Shown: piece by piece, positions 1 to 7,603 of the stretch
Layout of the letters: each line of letters opens with the position of its first letter
How positions within the stretch are numbered: position 1 is the stretch's first letter
NCBI RefSeq assembly: GCF_052116585.1
Contig: NZ_JBQKKT010000033.1
Location: 1 to 23,613 of the forward strand
DNA from: Luteococcus sp052116585
GTDB lineage: Bacteria; Actinomycetota; Actinomycetes; Propionibacteriales; Propionibacteriaceae
DNA: 23,613 nt
Reading direction: 5' to 3'
Notes under the pieces: model-generated
Told to the model about the DNA's origin: nothing
Databases searched by the model: none
What the model saw: only the letters and a program-made list of their open reading frames with translations
Position numbers and translations under genes: made by a program

Positions 1-67
1 CAGAGCGATGCTCGCCGACCGGGCGACCTGGACCCATCAAATCACTCAGCTCGCTCCGGCGGCTTGA

Positions 68-238
68 CATAGAAGCATCAACGGGCTGCTGCGCCAGTAC
101 TTCCCCAAGGGCACCGACCTGTCCGTCCACAGTTCTGAAGACCTCGAGCTGGTTGCCCAGCGCCTCAACGGCCGACCACGCAAGACGCTCGACTGGGCGA
201 ACCCAGCCGAGCGTCTGCGTGATCTAATACCCACCTAG
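68..238 (+). pseudogene. IS30-family transposase, C-terminal remnant
   Basis: The frame encodes INGLLRQYFPKGTDLS followed by a stretch ending RPRKTLDWANPAERL. This is the characteristic C-terminal end of the DDE integrase domain of IS30-family transposases. An in-frame TGA at 65-67 lies immediately upstream, and the 64 bases before it do not read as transposase in any frame I checked. Only about 56 C-terminal residues survive, too few for activity. The piece is either a truncated relic or an element broken by the window edge plus an internal rearrangement. Confidence 0.8.
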
Positions 239-245
239 ACCAACA

Positions 246-273
246 GGTGTTGCGAGGACCACAAGAATCCGCC
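246..273. repeat. Possible terminal inverted repeat of the IS30 remnant
   Basis: The segment starts GGTGTTGCGAGGACC and ends AATCCGCC, a few bases after the transposase stop. That is where the right terminal inverted repeat of an IS30 element should lie, and GGTGTTGC-type ends are familiar in this family. The matching left end is not in the window, so this rests on position and composition only. Confidence 0.3.
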
Positions 274-305
274 CACCGCGCGGGAGGGGCTTCGTGCGTT
301 TCCGG

Positions 306-340
306 TTGAATGTGACCCTTTTTCTAGCAACAATAGAACT
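306..340 (+). promoter_or_regulatory. Promoter of the GntR-DUF1648 operon, leaderless type
   Basis: A -35-like TTGAAT (306-311) is separated by 17 bp from AACAAT (329-334), a weak -10. The ATG follows 6 nt later at 341. No purine-rich ribosome binding site precedes the ATG. The transcript therefore probably starts at or next to the start codon. The stretch CTAGCAACAATAGAACTA around the -10 is AT-rich and is a reasonable place for GntR autoregulation, but no perfect dyad is visible. Confidence 0.5.
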
Positions 341-691
341 ATGTTGTGGACCGTGGACCCGGCGTCGCCGACGCCGCTGTTCGAGCAGCTCGCCACCCAG
401 GTGCGGCGCAGCATCGTCGACCGCACTCTGGTGCGGGGAGAGAAGCTGCCTTCCGCCAAGGAACTGGCCGCCTCGCTGGAGATCAACCTGCACACCGTGC
501 TGCGTGCCTACCAGACCCTGCGCGACGAGGGGCTGATCGAGCTGCGGCGCGGCAGGGGAGCGGTGGTGATCGCCGACGATCCCGGCCTGGTCAACCTCCA
601 CCTGATGGCCGACGAGCTGCTGGCCGAGGCGGGGCGGCTGGGGCTGGCGCACGAGCACGTCGTCGAGCTGCTGGAAGGTCGACGAGCATGA
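341..691 (+). CDS. GntR-family transcriptional regulator, YtrA-like
   Basis: This 116-residue protein has an N-terminal winged helix-turn-helix (about residues 10-75). It opens with the phrase PLFEQLATQVRRSI and contains LPSAKELAASLEINLHTVLRAYQTL, the GntR recognition region. Only about 40 residues follow, with no FadR or UTRA effector domain. This matches the short YtrA subfamily, whose members usually repress an adjacent membrane or ABC-transport operon. The stop overlaps the start of the next gene (ATGA), so the two are one translationally coupled unit. The probable target is its own operon. The effector is unknown. Confidence 0.9.
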   Translation: MLWTVDPASPTPLFEQLATQVRRSIVDRTLVRGEKLPSAKELAASLEINLHTVLRAYQTLRDEGLIELRRGRGAVVIADDPGLVNLHLMADELLAEAGRLGLAHEHVVELLEGRRA

Positions 692-1695
692 ACGGCACCG
701 CCAACACCGTGGAATTCGTCGACCATCCTCCGGCCCGGGTCTACTGGCTGCCGGCTCTGGTGACTCTGGCCTGCGCCGTCGGCGGGGCTGCGCTGGTGCT
801 CAGTGTCCGCGAGCAGCTGCCGGACCCGGTGGCCACCCACTGGGGAGCCGACGGCAGACCCGACGGTTTCACCCCGCTCAACCAGGTGGTGGGGCAGCAT
901 CTGGCGATCACGCTGGGCCTGACGTTGCCCATGCTCGGCCTGGGTGCCGCGCTCAAGCAGGCCCGCAGCATGGCGCCGGTGACCGCCGGCATGGCCGCCT
1001 TCCTGGCATGTGTGTTCTTCGGCGGTACGTGGATGCAGCGGGGTCTGACGACCGAGCAGGTCGGCGACGAGTGGTGGAGCGCTGCTGTGGGAGCCGCGGC
1101 GGCGCTGGTCGTGGGTGGCCTGGTCTGGTTGGGCACTCGTGCGCCCAATGTCGTGGTCCCGGCCTCCACGGTGCTGCCTGTCGGTGTGCCCACCGTCATC
1201 GGGCCCAGCAATGGCCGCTTCGCCTGGACCGGCCCTCTCGTGCGGGGCAAGGCCGTCTACTGGTTCTTCGGGTTGGCCTGCCTGCCGCTCATTGCCATGG
1301 TGGTGCTCTTTGCGGCCCTGGGCAATGTCGGCGGAGCGATCGCCATGGCGGCCACCCTGCTGGTGGTCGTGGTGCCCTTCCAGATGATGTTCGCCCGGAT
1401 CACCATCGACTCCCGCGGCCTGCGTACGGTCGGCCCGATCCGCTGGGTCAACATTCCGCTGGAGACCATCGTCTACGCCGAGGTGGGCAGGACCGTCAGC
1501 CCGATGGGTGACTTCGGTGGCTACGGGCTGCGCGGCGCCCTCTTCGACGGCGGCAGGGGCCTGGTCACCGCCCAGGCACCTACCCTGCTGGTCCACCAGG
1601 CAGGAAAGCCGCCGATGTACATCACCGTCGCGGATCCCGAGACCGCGGCGGCCACCCTGAACACCCTGCTGCAACGGCAGCGGACAGGCCACTGA
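688..1695 (+). CDS. DUF1648-domain multi-pass membrane protein
   Basis: The 335-residue protein starts at the ATG overlapping the upstream GntR stop. The first hydrophobic segment is at about residues 18-38. It is followed by LPDPVATHWGADGRPDGF, the DUF1648 signature also found in SdpI-like proteins. Further hydrophobic segments lie at about 70-90, 95-115, 130-150, 190-215 and 220-240. The last 90 residues (ITIDSRGLRTVGPIRWVNIP onward) look like a soluble PH-like domain. GntR-YtrA regulators paired with DUF1648 proteins are common in Actinobacteria. By analogy with SdpI a role in immunity or envelope stress is possible, but no function can be assigned from the sequence. Confidence 0.85.
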   Translation: MNGTANTVEFVDHPPARVYWLPALVTLACAVGGAALVLSVREQLPDPVATHWGADGRPDGFTPLNQVVGQHLAITLGLTLPMLGLGAALKQARSMAPVTAGMAAFLACVFFGGTWMQRGLTTEQVGDEWWSAAVGAAAALVVGGLVWLGTRAPNVVVPASTVLPVGVPTVIGPSNGRFAWTGPLVRGKAVYWFFGLACLPLIAMVVLFAALGNVGGAIAMAATLLVVVVPFQMMFARITIDSRGLRTVGPIRWVNIPLETIVYAEVGRTVSPMGDFGGYGLRGALFDGGRGLVTAQAPTLLVHQAGKPPMYITVADPETAAATLNTLLQRQRTGH

Positions 1696-1725
1696 GCCAT
1701 TGGTTGGGCTCCTAGACTGGCAGGC

Positions 1726-2619
1726 GTGCCTGAGGTCATGGAATCCAACATCACCGACACCGCCCTCATCTTCGAGGGCGGTGGCATGCGCGCCGCCTAC
1801 ACCTGCGCCGTCGTCCAGGAGCTGCTGGCCCAGGAGCTCTACTTCGACTTCGTGGCCGGGATCTCCGCAGGGTCCTCCAACAGCTTGAACTATGTGCTGC
1901 GCGATGCCCCACGCGCTGAGCAGAGTTTCGTCGACATCGTGCTCGAGCCCGAATTCGGCAGCTGGCGCACCTGGGTTCGCGGCAAGGGCCTGTTCAACTC
2001 CGAGTTCATCTACGAGCGCACGGGCGCTCCCGACCAACCACTGCCGATGGACTGGGACTTCTTCAAGGCCAATCCGATCACGTTGAACGTCGGTGGATTC
2101 AACGCACGCACAGGGGAGCATGTCTACTGGACCAAGGACGACATGCCGGACATGCTCGCCCTGGCCAAGCGGATCCGGGCCTCGTCCACGATGCCCGGCC
2201 TGATGCCCATCGTCCAGATCGAGGGGGAACCGTGGTGCGATGGTGCGCTCGGCCCCAGCGGTGGGATCGCACTCGATGCAGCGAAGGCCGCGGGTTACGA
2301 GAAGTTCTTCGTCGTCCTGACCCGAGGAGCGGGATATCGCAAGGCTCCCGCCCGCCTGCCCAGGGCCTATGACCTGGTCTTTCGCCGCTATCCGCAGATC
2401 GCCCGTGCGCTGCTGCAGCGCGCCGAGAACTACAACCGGACGCTGGACGAGCTGGCCGAGCTGGAGGCCCAGGGCCGCGCCTATGTCTTCCGCCCCACGC
2501 ACATGAAGATTGACAACCAGGAACGCCAGATCGCACGGCTTCGGGAGGCACACGATCTCGGAGCAGCTCAGGCGAAAGCAGAAGTGCCGCAGTGGAGGGG
2601 CTTCCTGGGCAGGTCATGA
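1726..2619 (+). CDS. Patatin-like phospholipase family protein
   Basis: The 297-residue protein contains the patatin hallmarks. FEGGGMRAAY near residues 16-25 is the oxyanion-hole glycine loop. GISAGSSNSLNY near 46-57 holds the nucleophile Ser in G-x-S-x-G. CDGALG near 170 carries the catalytic Asp of the D-G-A/G motif. The overall form resembles the YjjU group of bacterial patatins, probable cytoplasmic or membrane-associated acyl hydrolases. The GTG start is chosen because TAGACT (1713-1718) sits 7 nt upstream with no ribosome binding site, a leaderless arrangement. An ATG at 1738 is the alternative. The gene converges with the methyltransferase gene 50 bp downstream. Confidence 0.9.
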   Translation: MPEVMESNITDTALIFEGGGMRAAYTCAVVQELLAQELYFDFVAGISAGSSNSLNYVLRDAPRAEQSFVDIVLEPEFGSWRTWVRGKGLFNSEFIYERTGAPDQPLPMDWDFFKANPITLNVGGFNARTGEHVYWTKDDMPDMLALAKRIRASSTMPGLMPIVQIEGEPWCDGALGPSGGIALDAAKAAGYEKFFVVLTRGAGYRKAPARLPRAYDLVFRRYPQIARALLQRAENYNRTLDELAELEAQGRAYVFRPTHMKIDNQERQIARLREAHDLGAAQAKAEVPQWRGFLGRS

Positions 2620-2669
2620 ACCTGCGCGTCGCGTCCCGGGGTGCTGCCGAGCCAGGCGACCAGCCACGT

Positions 2670-3239
2670 TCAGCGGCGAGCCGCGACCAAGACGCTGAGG
2701 TCGGCCGCCAGATGCGTCTCGGTCGAGGTGAATCGGTCGTCGGTGAGCCAAGCGTGCAGCAGGGGATCGCTGAGCGTCTCGTGCAGTTCTTGGGTGGACC
2801 ACTGTCCGCTCGGCTCGAAGTCGTCGATGACCACCAGGCCGCCCGGCTCGACAAGGCTCCAGGCCAGGTCCCTGTCGACCATGCTTGCGGTGGCGCGGTT
2901 CATGTACAGCAGGGAGAACGGGGAGCGCGAGCGAAGGCTCTCGCATCCACCGTCGAGCACCTCCACGTCGCACCCGGCGAAGGTCTTGCGTGCACGTTCG
3001 GCGGTCGGCAGGTCTCGCTCCACGCAGACGACGTGAGTACCCTCGGGCGCGCCGCTGCGCAGCCAGGCGACGCCCACGCCGCTTCCCGTGGCTGCTTCGG
3101 CCACCACGCCATGCCGGCTGGCGGCCAGCACCGCCAGCAGGCGCCCGGTCTCGTTGCGGGTGGTCTCCAGGAAGCCGGTTCGCAGGCATTGTTGCAATGC
3201 TTGGCTGACCAGCGCAGGAACCACCTCGGATGTGCTCAC
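2670..3239 (-). CDS. Class I SAM-dependent methyltransferase, O-methyltransferase-like
   Basis: The protein is 189 residues long. Its Rossmann-like motifs are VAEAATGSGVGVAWL (SAM-binding glycine loop, about residues 46-60), VVCVERD (acidic end of beta 2, about 70-76), and GGLVVIDDFEPSG (about 132-144). The last resembles the VIDD strand of caffeoyl-CoA/catechol-type O-methyltransferases, which bind metal there. The substrate is unknown. The GTG start at 3239 is supported by CAGAAT (3252-3247) 7 nt upstream without a ribosome binding site. The gene is divergent from the DUF3152 gene, sharing a 136-bp promoter region. Confidence 0.8.
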   Translation of the reverse strand: MSTSEVVPALVSQALQQCLRTGFLETTRNETGRLLAVLAASRHGVVAEAATGSGVGVAWLRSGAPEGTHVVCVERDLPTAERARKTFAGCDVEVLDGGCESLRSRSPFSLLYMNRATASMVDRDLAWSLVEPGGLVVIDDFEPSGQWSTQELHETLSDPLLHAWLTDDRFTSTETHLAADLSVLVAARR

Positions 3240-3375
3240 CCGGGTGATTCTGACAGCTGCTCCCCACCGTGGGGCCCGCAGTCAGCTCGTGAGACTGCCG
3301 TCGGTCCACCAGGACCTGAGAAGGCCTGATGGCAGGGCTGGGGTTCTCTTCCGTCGTCATCGTAAGGTGTCTCCC

Positions 3376-4203
3376 GTGACCGAACCACCCTGGAAGCGCC
3401 CAGCAGTCCGACTGACCCCACGGGGTCGGCGTGTCGCCTCCATCGCCGTTCTGGTCATTGCCGCGGCGGTGGCGCTCGCACTGATCGGTTCACTGCTGCG
3501 TGGGTGCGGCTCGACGGGATCGGATGGGCAGGACAGTGCAGCCCCTGGTCCCGAGCCGAGCCAGAGCCCCACGGCCACCCCCACGGCACGAACCACCCCC
3601 ACACCCAGCCGCGTCACGACGCCCAGCCCCCGACCGGGCCCAAGTGCTGACGCCGATGGTCTGGTGCGCACCGGTCTCAAGGGCAAGGGAACCTGGCAGG
3701 TGGCACCGCTGGTGGCTCCGCCGAGGAAGCAGACGGCCCGCGTCCATCGCTATGTGGTCAAGGTGGAGGACGGGACCGGCCTGGACGTCACCACCACGGC
3801 CAAGCAGGTCGCAGCCGTCCTCAACGACCCGCGGGGTTGGTCCGGCCGCGAGGGGCACTCCTTCGAACTGGTCAAGGATCCGGCCAAGGCCAACTTCGCG
3901 ATCCTGCTTGCCTCACCGGGCACCGTCCAGAAGATGTGCCCCCTGGACGTCAGGATGACCTGGAGCTGTCAGGCGGGCACGAATGTCCTCCTGAACAGCG
4001 ATCGCTGGCTGTACATGACGCCCACCTACTCGGATCTCACTGCCTACCGCGCCTATCTGGTGAACCACGAGGTGGGGCACTTCATCGGCAAGGGCCATGT
4101 GGGTTGTCCTGCCCCCGGCCGCAATGCGCCGGTGATGATGCAGCAGAGCAAGCGGATCGACGGGTGCAAGCCGAACCCCTGGCCCTCTGGGGATGGGAAG
4201 TAG
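3376..4203 (+). CDS. DUF3152 family membrane-anchored metzincin-like protein
   Basis: The protein has 275 residues. A basic N-terminus precedes one transmembrane helix at about residues 20-41. A Pro/Thr/Ser-rich linker follows (about 55-95), then a globular DUF3152 domain to the end. The domain contains HEVGHFIGKGH with H231, E232, H235, G238 and H241, a perfect match to the metzincin zinc motif HExxHxxGxxH. PVMMQQS downstream is a candidate Met-turn. It is probably tethered outside the membrane. The substrate and peptidase activity are unproven. The GTG start is chosen because TAAGGT (3363-3368) lies 7 nt upstream and the hydrophobic segment is then correctly placed near the N-terminus. Confidence 0.85.
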   Translation: MTEPPWKRPAVRLTPRGRRVASIAVLVIAAAVALALIGSLLRGCGSTGSDGQDSAAPGPEPSQSPTATPTARTTPTPSRVTTPSPRPGPSADADGLVRTGLKGKGTWQVAPLVAPPRKQTARVHRYVVKVEDGTGLDVTTTAKQVAAVLNDPRGWSGREGHSFELVKDPAKANFAILLASPGTVQKMCPLDVRMTWSCQAGTNVLLNSDRWLYMTPTYSDLTAYRAYLVNHEVGHFIGKGHVGCPAPGRNAPVMMQQSKRIDGCKPNPWPSGDGK

Positions 4204-4266
4204 GCCTGCTGCCGGCCGCCAGCCACATTGGGCGGACAAGGGTCCAGCCAGAGGCGTGTCCACGGT

Positions 4267-4284
4267 CTGGGCAGCAGTGCCCAG
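4267..4284 (+). terminator. Short hairpin between the DUF3152 gene and the riboswitch
   Basis: CTGGGCA and TGCCCAG form a perfect 7-bp stem around a GCAG loop, 63 bp after the DUF3152 stop. There is no T-run. It may end transcription before the riboflavin promoter, but could equally be incidental. Confidence 0.35.
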
Positions 4285-4305
4285 GTCGTGGCACTATGGA
4301 TGCCA

Positions 4306-4432
4306 ACGTGTTCCGGGGTCGGTGCAAGTCCGAACCGGCGGTGACAGTCCGCGACCCGTCCGCATCCAGCTGACGGTTGACCTGGTGGAATTCCAGGACC
4401 GACGGTGAAAGTCCGGATGGGAGGAAACACGT
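4306..4432 (+). promoter_or_regulatory. FMN riboswitch (RFN element)
   Basis: Conserved RFN segments occur in the right order: GGGGTCGGTGCAAGTCC, ACCGGCGGTGACAGTCCGC, then ACCGACGGTGAAAGTCCGGA and TGGGAGGAAACACG. The P1 stem pairs ACGTGTT (4306-4312) with AACACGT (4426-4432). The aptamer binds FMN and represses downstream riboflavin genes. A weak -10, CACTAT (4292-4297), lies just upstream. The 196 nt between aptamer and ribD form the expression platform. They hold several GC-rich stems, including CGTCCATGGACG near 4438-4450 and GGCGTGAT/ATCATGCC near 4468-4492, but no obvious T-rich terminator. Control could be translational (masking AGGGAG before ribD) or Rho-dependent. Confidence 0.95.
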
Positions 4433-4628
4433 CGGTTCGTCCATGGACGTCCGGTCGCTCGCGCAGCGGGCGTGATTCGTCGCGGATCATGCCTCGCGTC
4501 TGATGCTTCTCGAGTGACCTACGTCGGTGACGGGCCGGTACCGCGCGGTGGTGACTGCGCGGTGATGGGTGCGTTGCGGCGCGCCCGACGCCCCGGTGCA
4601 CGGCGAGGATGCCGAACCAGGGAGCGTG

Positions 4629-5753
4629 ATGGAAGAGCCACCAGTCGAGGCCGTGCGGGATGCCATGCGGCATGCCCTTGCACTGGCCGCTCGCGGGATC
4701 GAGGCCGATCCCAACCCCCGCGTGGGCTGCGTCCTGCTGGGCCCCCAGGGCGAGGTTGTCGCGGAGGGTTGGCACCAGGGGGCCGGAACGCCCCACGCGG
4801 AGGCGTTGGCCCTGGCGGTTGCCGGCCACCGCGCCAACGGATGCACCGCCGTGGTCACCCTGGAGCCCTGCAATCACTCCGGCCGCACCGGGCCCTGCAG
4901 CGAGGCGCTGGTCCGGGCAGGAATCCGACGGGTCGTGTACGCGCAGGACGACCCCAATCCCGAAGCCAGCGGAGGATCCGCCCATCTCCGGGCCTCGGGC
5001 ATCGATGTGCGGCGGATGGCCTCGATCGACCCCGACCTGGCTTCGCGCAGCGAGGCACTGAACCGCAGCTGGAACCATCGGGTCCGCACCGGCCTGCCCC
5101 TGGTGACCTGGAAGTTCGCCGCCAGCCTGGATGGGCGCAGCGTCGCGGCCGATGGCAGCAGCCAGTGGATCACGGGGCAGGCCATGCGCCAGGCGATGCA
5201 CGAACGCCGAGGGCTGTGCGGCGCGGTCGTCGTGGGAACGGGCACGGTTCTGCAGGATGACCCACGACTCACGGCCCGTGACGCCCGCGGCGCCGAGCTC
5301 GCGCGCCAGCCCCTGCGCGTCGTGGTGGGGGAGCGCCCAGTTCCCGCCGAGGCGCGAGTTCGTGGCGCGGACGGACTCTTCCGGCAGTTCTCTGCCCGGG
5401 ATCCCCGGACGGTTCTGCGAGCGCTGGCCCAGGAGGGGATCCACCACGTCTGGCTGGAGGGCGGGCCGACGCTGGCCGCCGCCTGGTGGCGTGCCGGGGT
5501 CATCGACGAGGTGATCGCCTGCATCGCCCCGGCGCTGCTCGGTGCCGGGCGACCCGCGGTGGACGACCTGGGCATCGGCACCATGGCCGAGATCGCTCGG
5601 CTCAGCATCACGGACGTGGAGCGGCACGGCCAGGACATCGCCCTGCTGCTCGCGGTCCCCGGGAGAGGCCCAGTACCCGCAGACCCGGCGCAGGCAGGCG
5701 CAGTACCCGCAGGCCCGGCGCACGCAGACAACGGCAACAGCAAGGAGAAGTGA
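4629..5753 (+). CDS. ribD: Bifunctional riboflavin deaminase/reductase RibD
   Basis: The protein has 374 residues. RibD deaminates and then reduces the pyrimidine from the GTP cyclohydrolase II step. The N-terminal deaminase (about residues 1-150) has NPRVGCVLLG, the zinc ligand and catalytic pair HAE at 56-58, and PCNHSGRTGPC with zinc cysteines C81 and C90. The C-terminal reductase (from about 155) has VTWKFAASLDG, VVGTGTVLQDDPRLT and WLEGGPTLAAAWW. The ATG follows AGGGAG with a 4-nt gap; the adjacent GTG at 4626 is an alternative. The last about 30 residues are a low-complexity Ala/Pro tail encoded by a 30-bp duplication. The stop abuts the ribE ATG. Confidence 0.95.
   Translation: MEEPPVEAVRDAMRHALALAARGIEADPNPRVGCVLLGPQGEVVAEGWHQGAGTPHAEALALAVAGHRANGCTAVVTLEPCNHSGRTGPCSEALVRAGIRRVVYAQDDPNPEASGGSAHLRASGIDVRRMASIDPDLASRSEALNRSWNHRVRTGLPLVTWKFAASLDGRSVAADGSSQWITGQAMRQAMHERRGLCGAVVVGTGTVLQDDPRLTARDARGAELARQPLRVVVGERPVPAEARVRGADGLFRQFSARDPRTVLRALAQEGIHHVWLEGGPTLAAAWWRAGVIDEVIACIAPALLGAGRPAVDDLGIGTMAEIARLSITDVERHGQDIALLLAVPGRGPVPADPAQAGAVPAGPAHADNGNSKEK
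5671..5730. repeat. 30-bp imperfect tandem duplication in the 3' end of ribD
   Basis: CAGTACCCGCAG begins both units, 5671-5700 and 5701-5730. The units match at nearly every position (for example agacccggcg against aggcccggcg). Because 30 is a multiple of 3 the frame is kept, adding a second copy of a VPAxPAxA peptide to the non-conserved RibD tail. Confidence 0.85.
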
Positions 5754-6362
5754 ATGTTCACAGGAATCGTCGAGGAACTCGGCAGCGTGGTCCAGGTGGA
5801 TCATGGCGCTGAGTCCGCAGTCCTGCGCATCCGGGGCCCGCTGGTGGTGAGCGACGCCAGCCACGGTGCCTCGATCAGCTGCAATGGCGTCTGTCTCACC
5901 GTCGTCGAACACGATGACGAGTCCTTCACCGTGGACGTGATGGCCGAGAGCCTGCGCCGGTCGAGTCTGGGTGAACTCGCACCCGGTTCCCCGGTGAACC
6001 TTGAACGCGCCATGGCCGCGAACGGCCGCTTCGGAGGGCATGTCGTGCAGGGGCACGTGGACGGGACCGCACGAATCCTGTCCCGCACGCCGGGGGAACG
6101 CTGGGAGGTGGTCCGCTTCGAACTGCCCGCCGCACTCGCACGGCATGTGGTCGAGAAAGGGTCCATCGCGGTCGACGGCGTCTCCCTGACCGTCAGTTCG
6201 ATCGGCGACGACTTCTTCGAGGTCTCGCTCATCCCCACCACGCTGGAACTGACCACGCTGGGCAGCAAGCAGGTGGGGGATCGCGTGAACCTGGAAGTGG
6301 ACGTGCTGGCCAAGTACGTCGAGAAGATGTTGGCCGCCAAGGGCCAGGAGGAGGAACGGTGA
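5754..6362 (+). CDS. ribE: Riboflavin synthase, alpha chain
   Basis: The protein has 202 residues, the normal family length. It dismutates two 6,7-dimethyl-8-ribityllumazine molecules to riboflavin. It begins MFTGIVEELG, the invariant start of the family, and has two lumazine-binding repeats. The first holds SCNGVCLTV (about residues 42-50); the second holds IAVDGVSLTV near 136-145 after GHVVQGHVDG. The ATG follows ribD directly, with AAGGAGAAG as the ribosome binding site inside the end of ribD. The gene overlaps ribBA by 4 nt. It is the homolog of ribC in E. coli naming and ribE in B. subtilis naming. Confidence 0.95.
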   Translation: MFTGIVEELGSVVQVDHGAESAVLRIRGPLVVSDASHGASISCNGVCLTVVEHDDESFTVDVMAESLRRSSLGELAPGSPVNLERAMAANGRFGGHVVQGHVDGTARILSRTPGERWEVVRFELPAALARHVVEKGSIAVDGVSLTVSSIGDDFFEVSLIPTTLELTTLGSKQVGDRVNLEVDVLAKYVEKMLAAKGQEEER

Positions 6363-7603
6363 ACACCATCGAGGAGGCCCTGCAGGCCATGCGCGAGGGC
6401 CGGCCGGTCCTGGTGCTGGATGACGTGGACCGGGAGAACGAGGGAGACGTCATTGCCGCGGGCCAGACCCTCACCGACGAGTGGACCGCCTGGGCGATCC
6501 GGCACAGTTCCGGCTACCTGTGCGCCCCAATGCCCGAGGACTGGGCGGACCGGCTTGCCCTGCCGATGATGGTGGAGCACAGCGAGGACAGCCTGCGGAC
6601 TGCCTACACCATCACGGTGGACGCGGCTCGGGGAACCACCACCGGCATCAGCGCCCATGACCGGGCCACCACCGTGCGCCTGCTGGCCGATCCTGCCGCG
6701 GTTGCGGCTGACTTCAACCGCCCTGGGCATGTGGTTCCACTCAGGGCCCGCGACGGTGGGGTGCTGACCCGACGTGGACACACCGAGGCGACCGTGGACC
6801 TGTGCCGCCTGGCAGGGCTCTCGCCCGTTGGTGTGATCGGCGAGCTGGTGCACGACGACGGCACCATGATGCGCACCGAGGCCGTGGTGGAGCTCGGGGC
6901 TCGGGAAGGCTTGCCCGTGGTGACCATTGCCGATCTGGTGGCCTGGCGGCAGGTGCATGACCGCGTCGAGGAGGTGGCCCGCACGGTGCTGCCCACCCAG
7001 GCAGGGCGGTTCGAGGCCATCGGTTTCCGTGACCTGCTCACGGGCGCGGAGCACGTCGCCATGATCAGCCCGCTGGGCATCGGCAGCTCGAACCTGGTGC
7101 GGATGCACTCCGAGTGCCTCACCGGTGACGCCCTGGCTTCCCTGCGGTGTGACTGCGGACCCCAGCTCCGCCGCGCCCAGCAGTTGCTGGGGCAGGAGCC
7201 CGGGGTTCTGGTCTACCTGCGTGGCCACGAAGGGCGCGGCGTCGGGCTGCTGAACAAGCTGAGGGCCTACCACCTGCAGGATGGTGGCGTGGACACCGTC
7301 GATGCCCAGACTGAGCTGGGGCTCCCGGTGGACGACCGGGAGTACGGGGCGGCGGCGGCCATCCTCACCGCGCTGGGGGTGGGCGGCATCACGTTGCTGA
7401 GCAACAATCCGGACAAACTGGACGCGTTGCGGCAGGCCGGGCTCGATGTCCGGGGGCTACGGTCCGGCGCCACCGGCGTCGGCGCCGACAACATCACCTA
7501 TCTGGCCACCAAGCGCGACCGGATGGGTCACGCCTTTCCCGCCGAGCTGGCTGCGCAGAGCAAGACCACCATCACCACCGACCCGAATGGAGAACCCGCA
7601 TGA
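6359..7603 (+). CDS. ribBA: Bifunctional DHBP synthase / GTP cyclohydrolase II
   Basis: The protein has 414 residues and makes both riboflavin precursors. The N-terminal DHBP synthase (about 1-200) has DDVDRENEGD, TGISAHDRATT and GGVLTRRGHTEA. The C-terminal GTP cyclohydrolase II (about 205-400) has the zinc site CLTGDALASLRCDCG, YLRGHEGRGVGL and the catalytic Asp/Arg in DDREYG. All key residues seem present in both halves. The GTG start overlaps the ribE stop (GTGA) and is preceded by a strong AGGAGGAGG. The stop overlaps the ribH start (ATGA), so translation is coupled on both sides. Confidence 0.96.
   Translation: MNTIEEALQAMREGRPVLVLDDVDRENEGDVIAAGQTLTDEWTAWAIRHSSGYLCAPMPEDWADRLALPMMVEHSEDSLRTAYTITVDAARGTTTGISAHDRATTVRLLADPAAVAADFNRPGHVVPLRARDGGVLTRRGHTEATVDLCRLAGLSPVGVIGELVHDDGTMMRTEAVVELGAREGLPVVTIADLVAWRQVHDRVEEVARTVLPTQAGRFEAIGFRDLLTGAEHVAMISPLGIGSSNLVRMHSECLTGDALASLRCDCGPQLRRAQQLLGQEPGVLVYLRGHEGRGVGLLNKLRAYHLQDGGVDTVDAQTELGLPVDDREYGAAAAILTALGVGGITLLSNNPDKLDALRQAGLDVRGLRSGATGVGADNITYLATKRDRMGHAFPAELAAQSKTTITTDPNGEPA

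Noticed and set aside
508..2553. Reverse-strand frame of 681 codons opposite the GntR, DUF1648 and patatin genes
   Set aside because: Antisense shadow of three recognised genes; no domain and no start signals.
3570..3650. Pro/Thr-rich repetitive stretch as a possible DNA repeat
   Set aside because: It is the low-complexity extracellular linker of the DUF3152 protein, not an independent repeat.
4053..6146. Reverse-strand frame of 697 codons across the riboswitch and ribD
   Set aside because: It runs antisense through the FMN riboswitch and ribD and has no recognisable domain.
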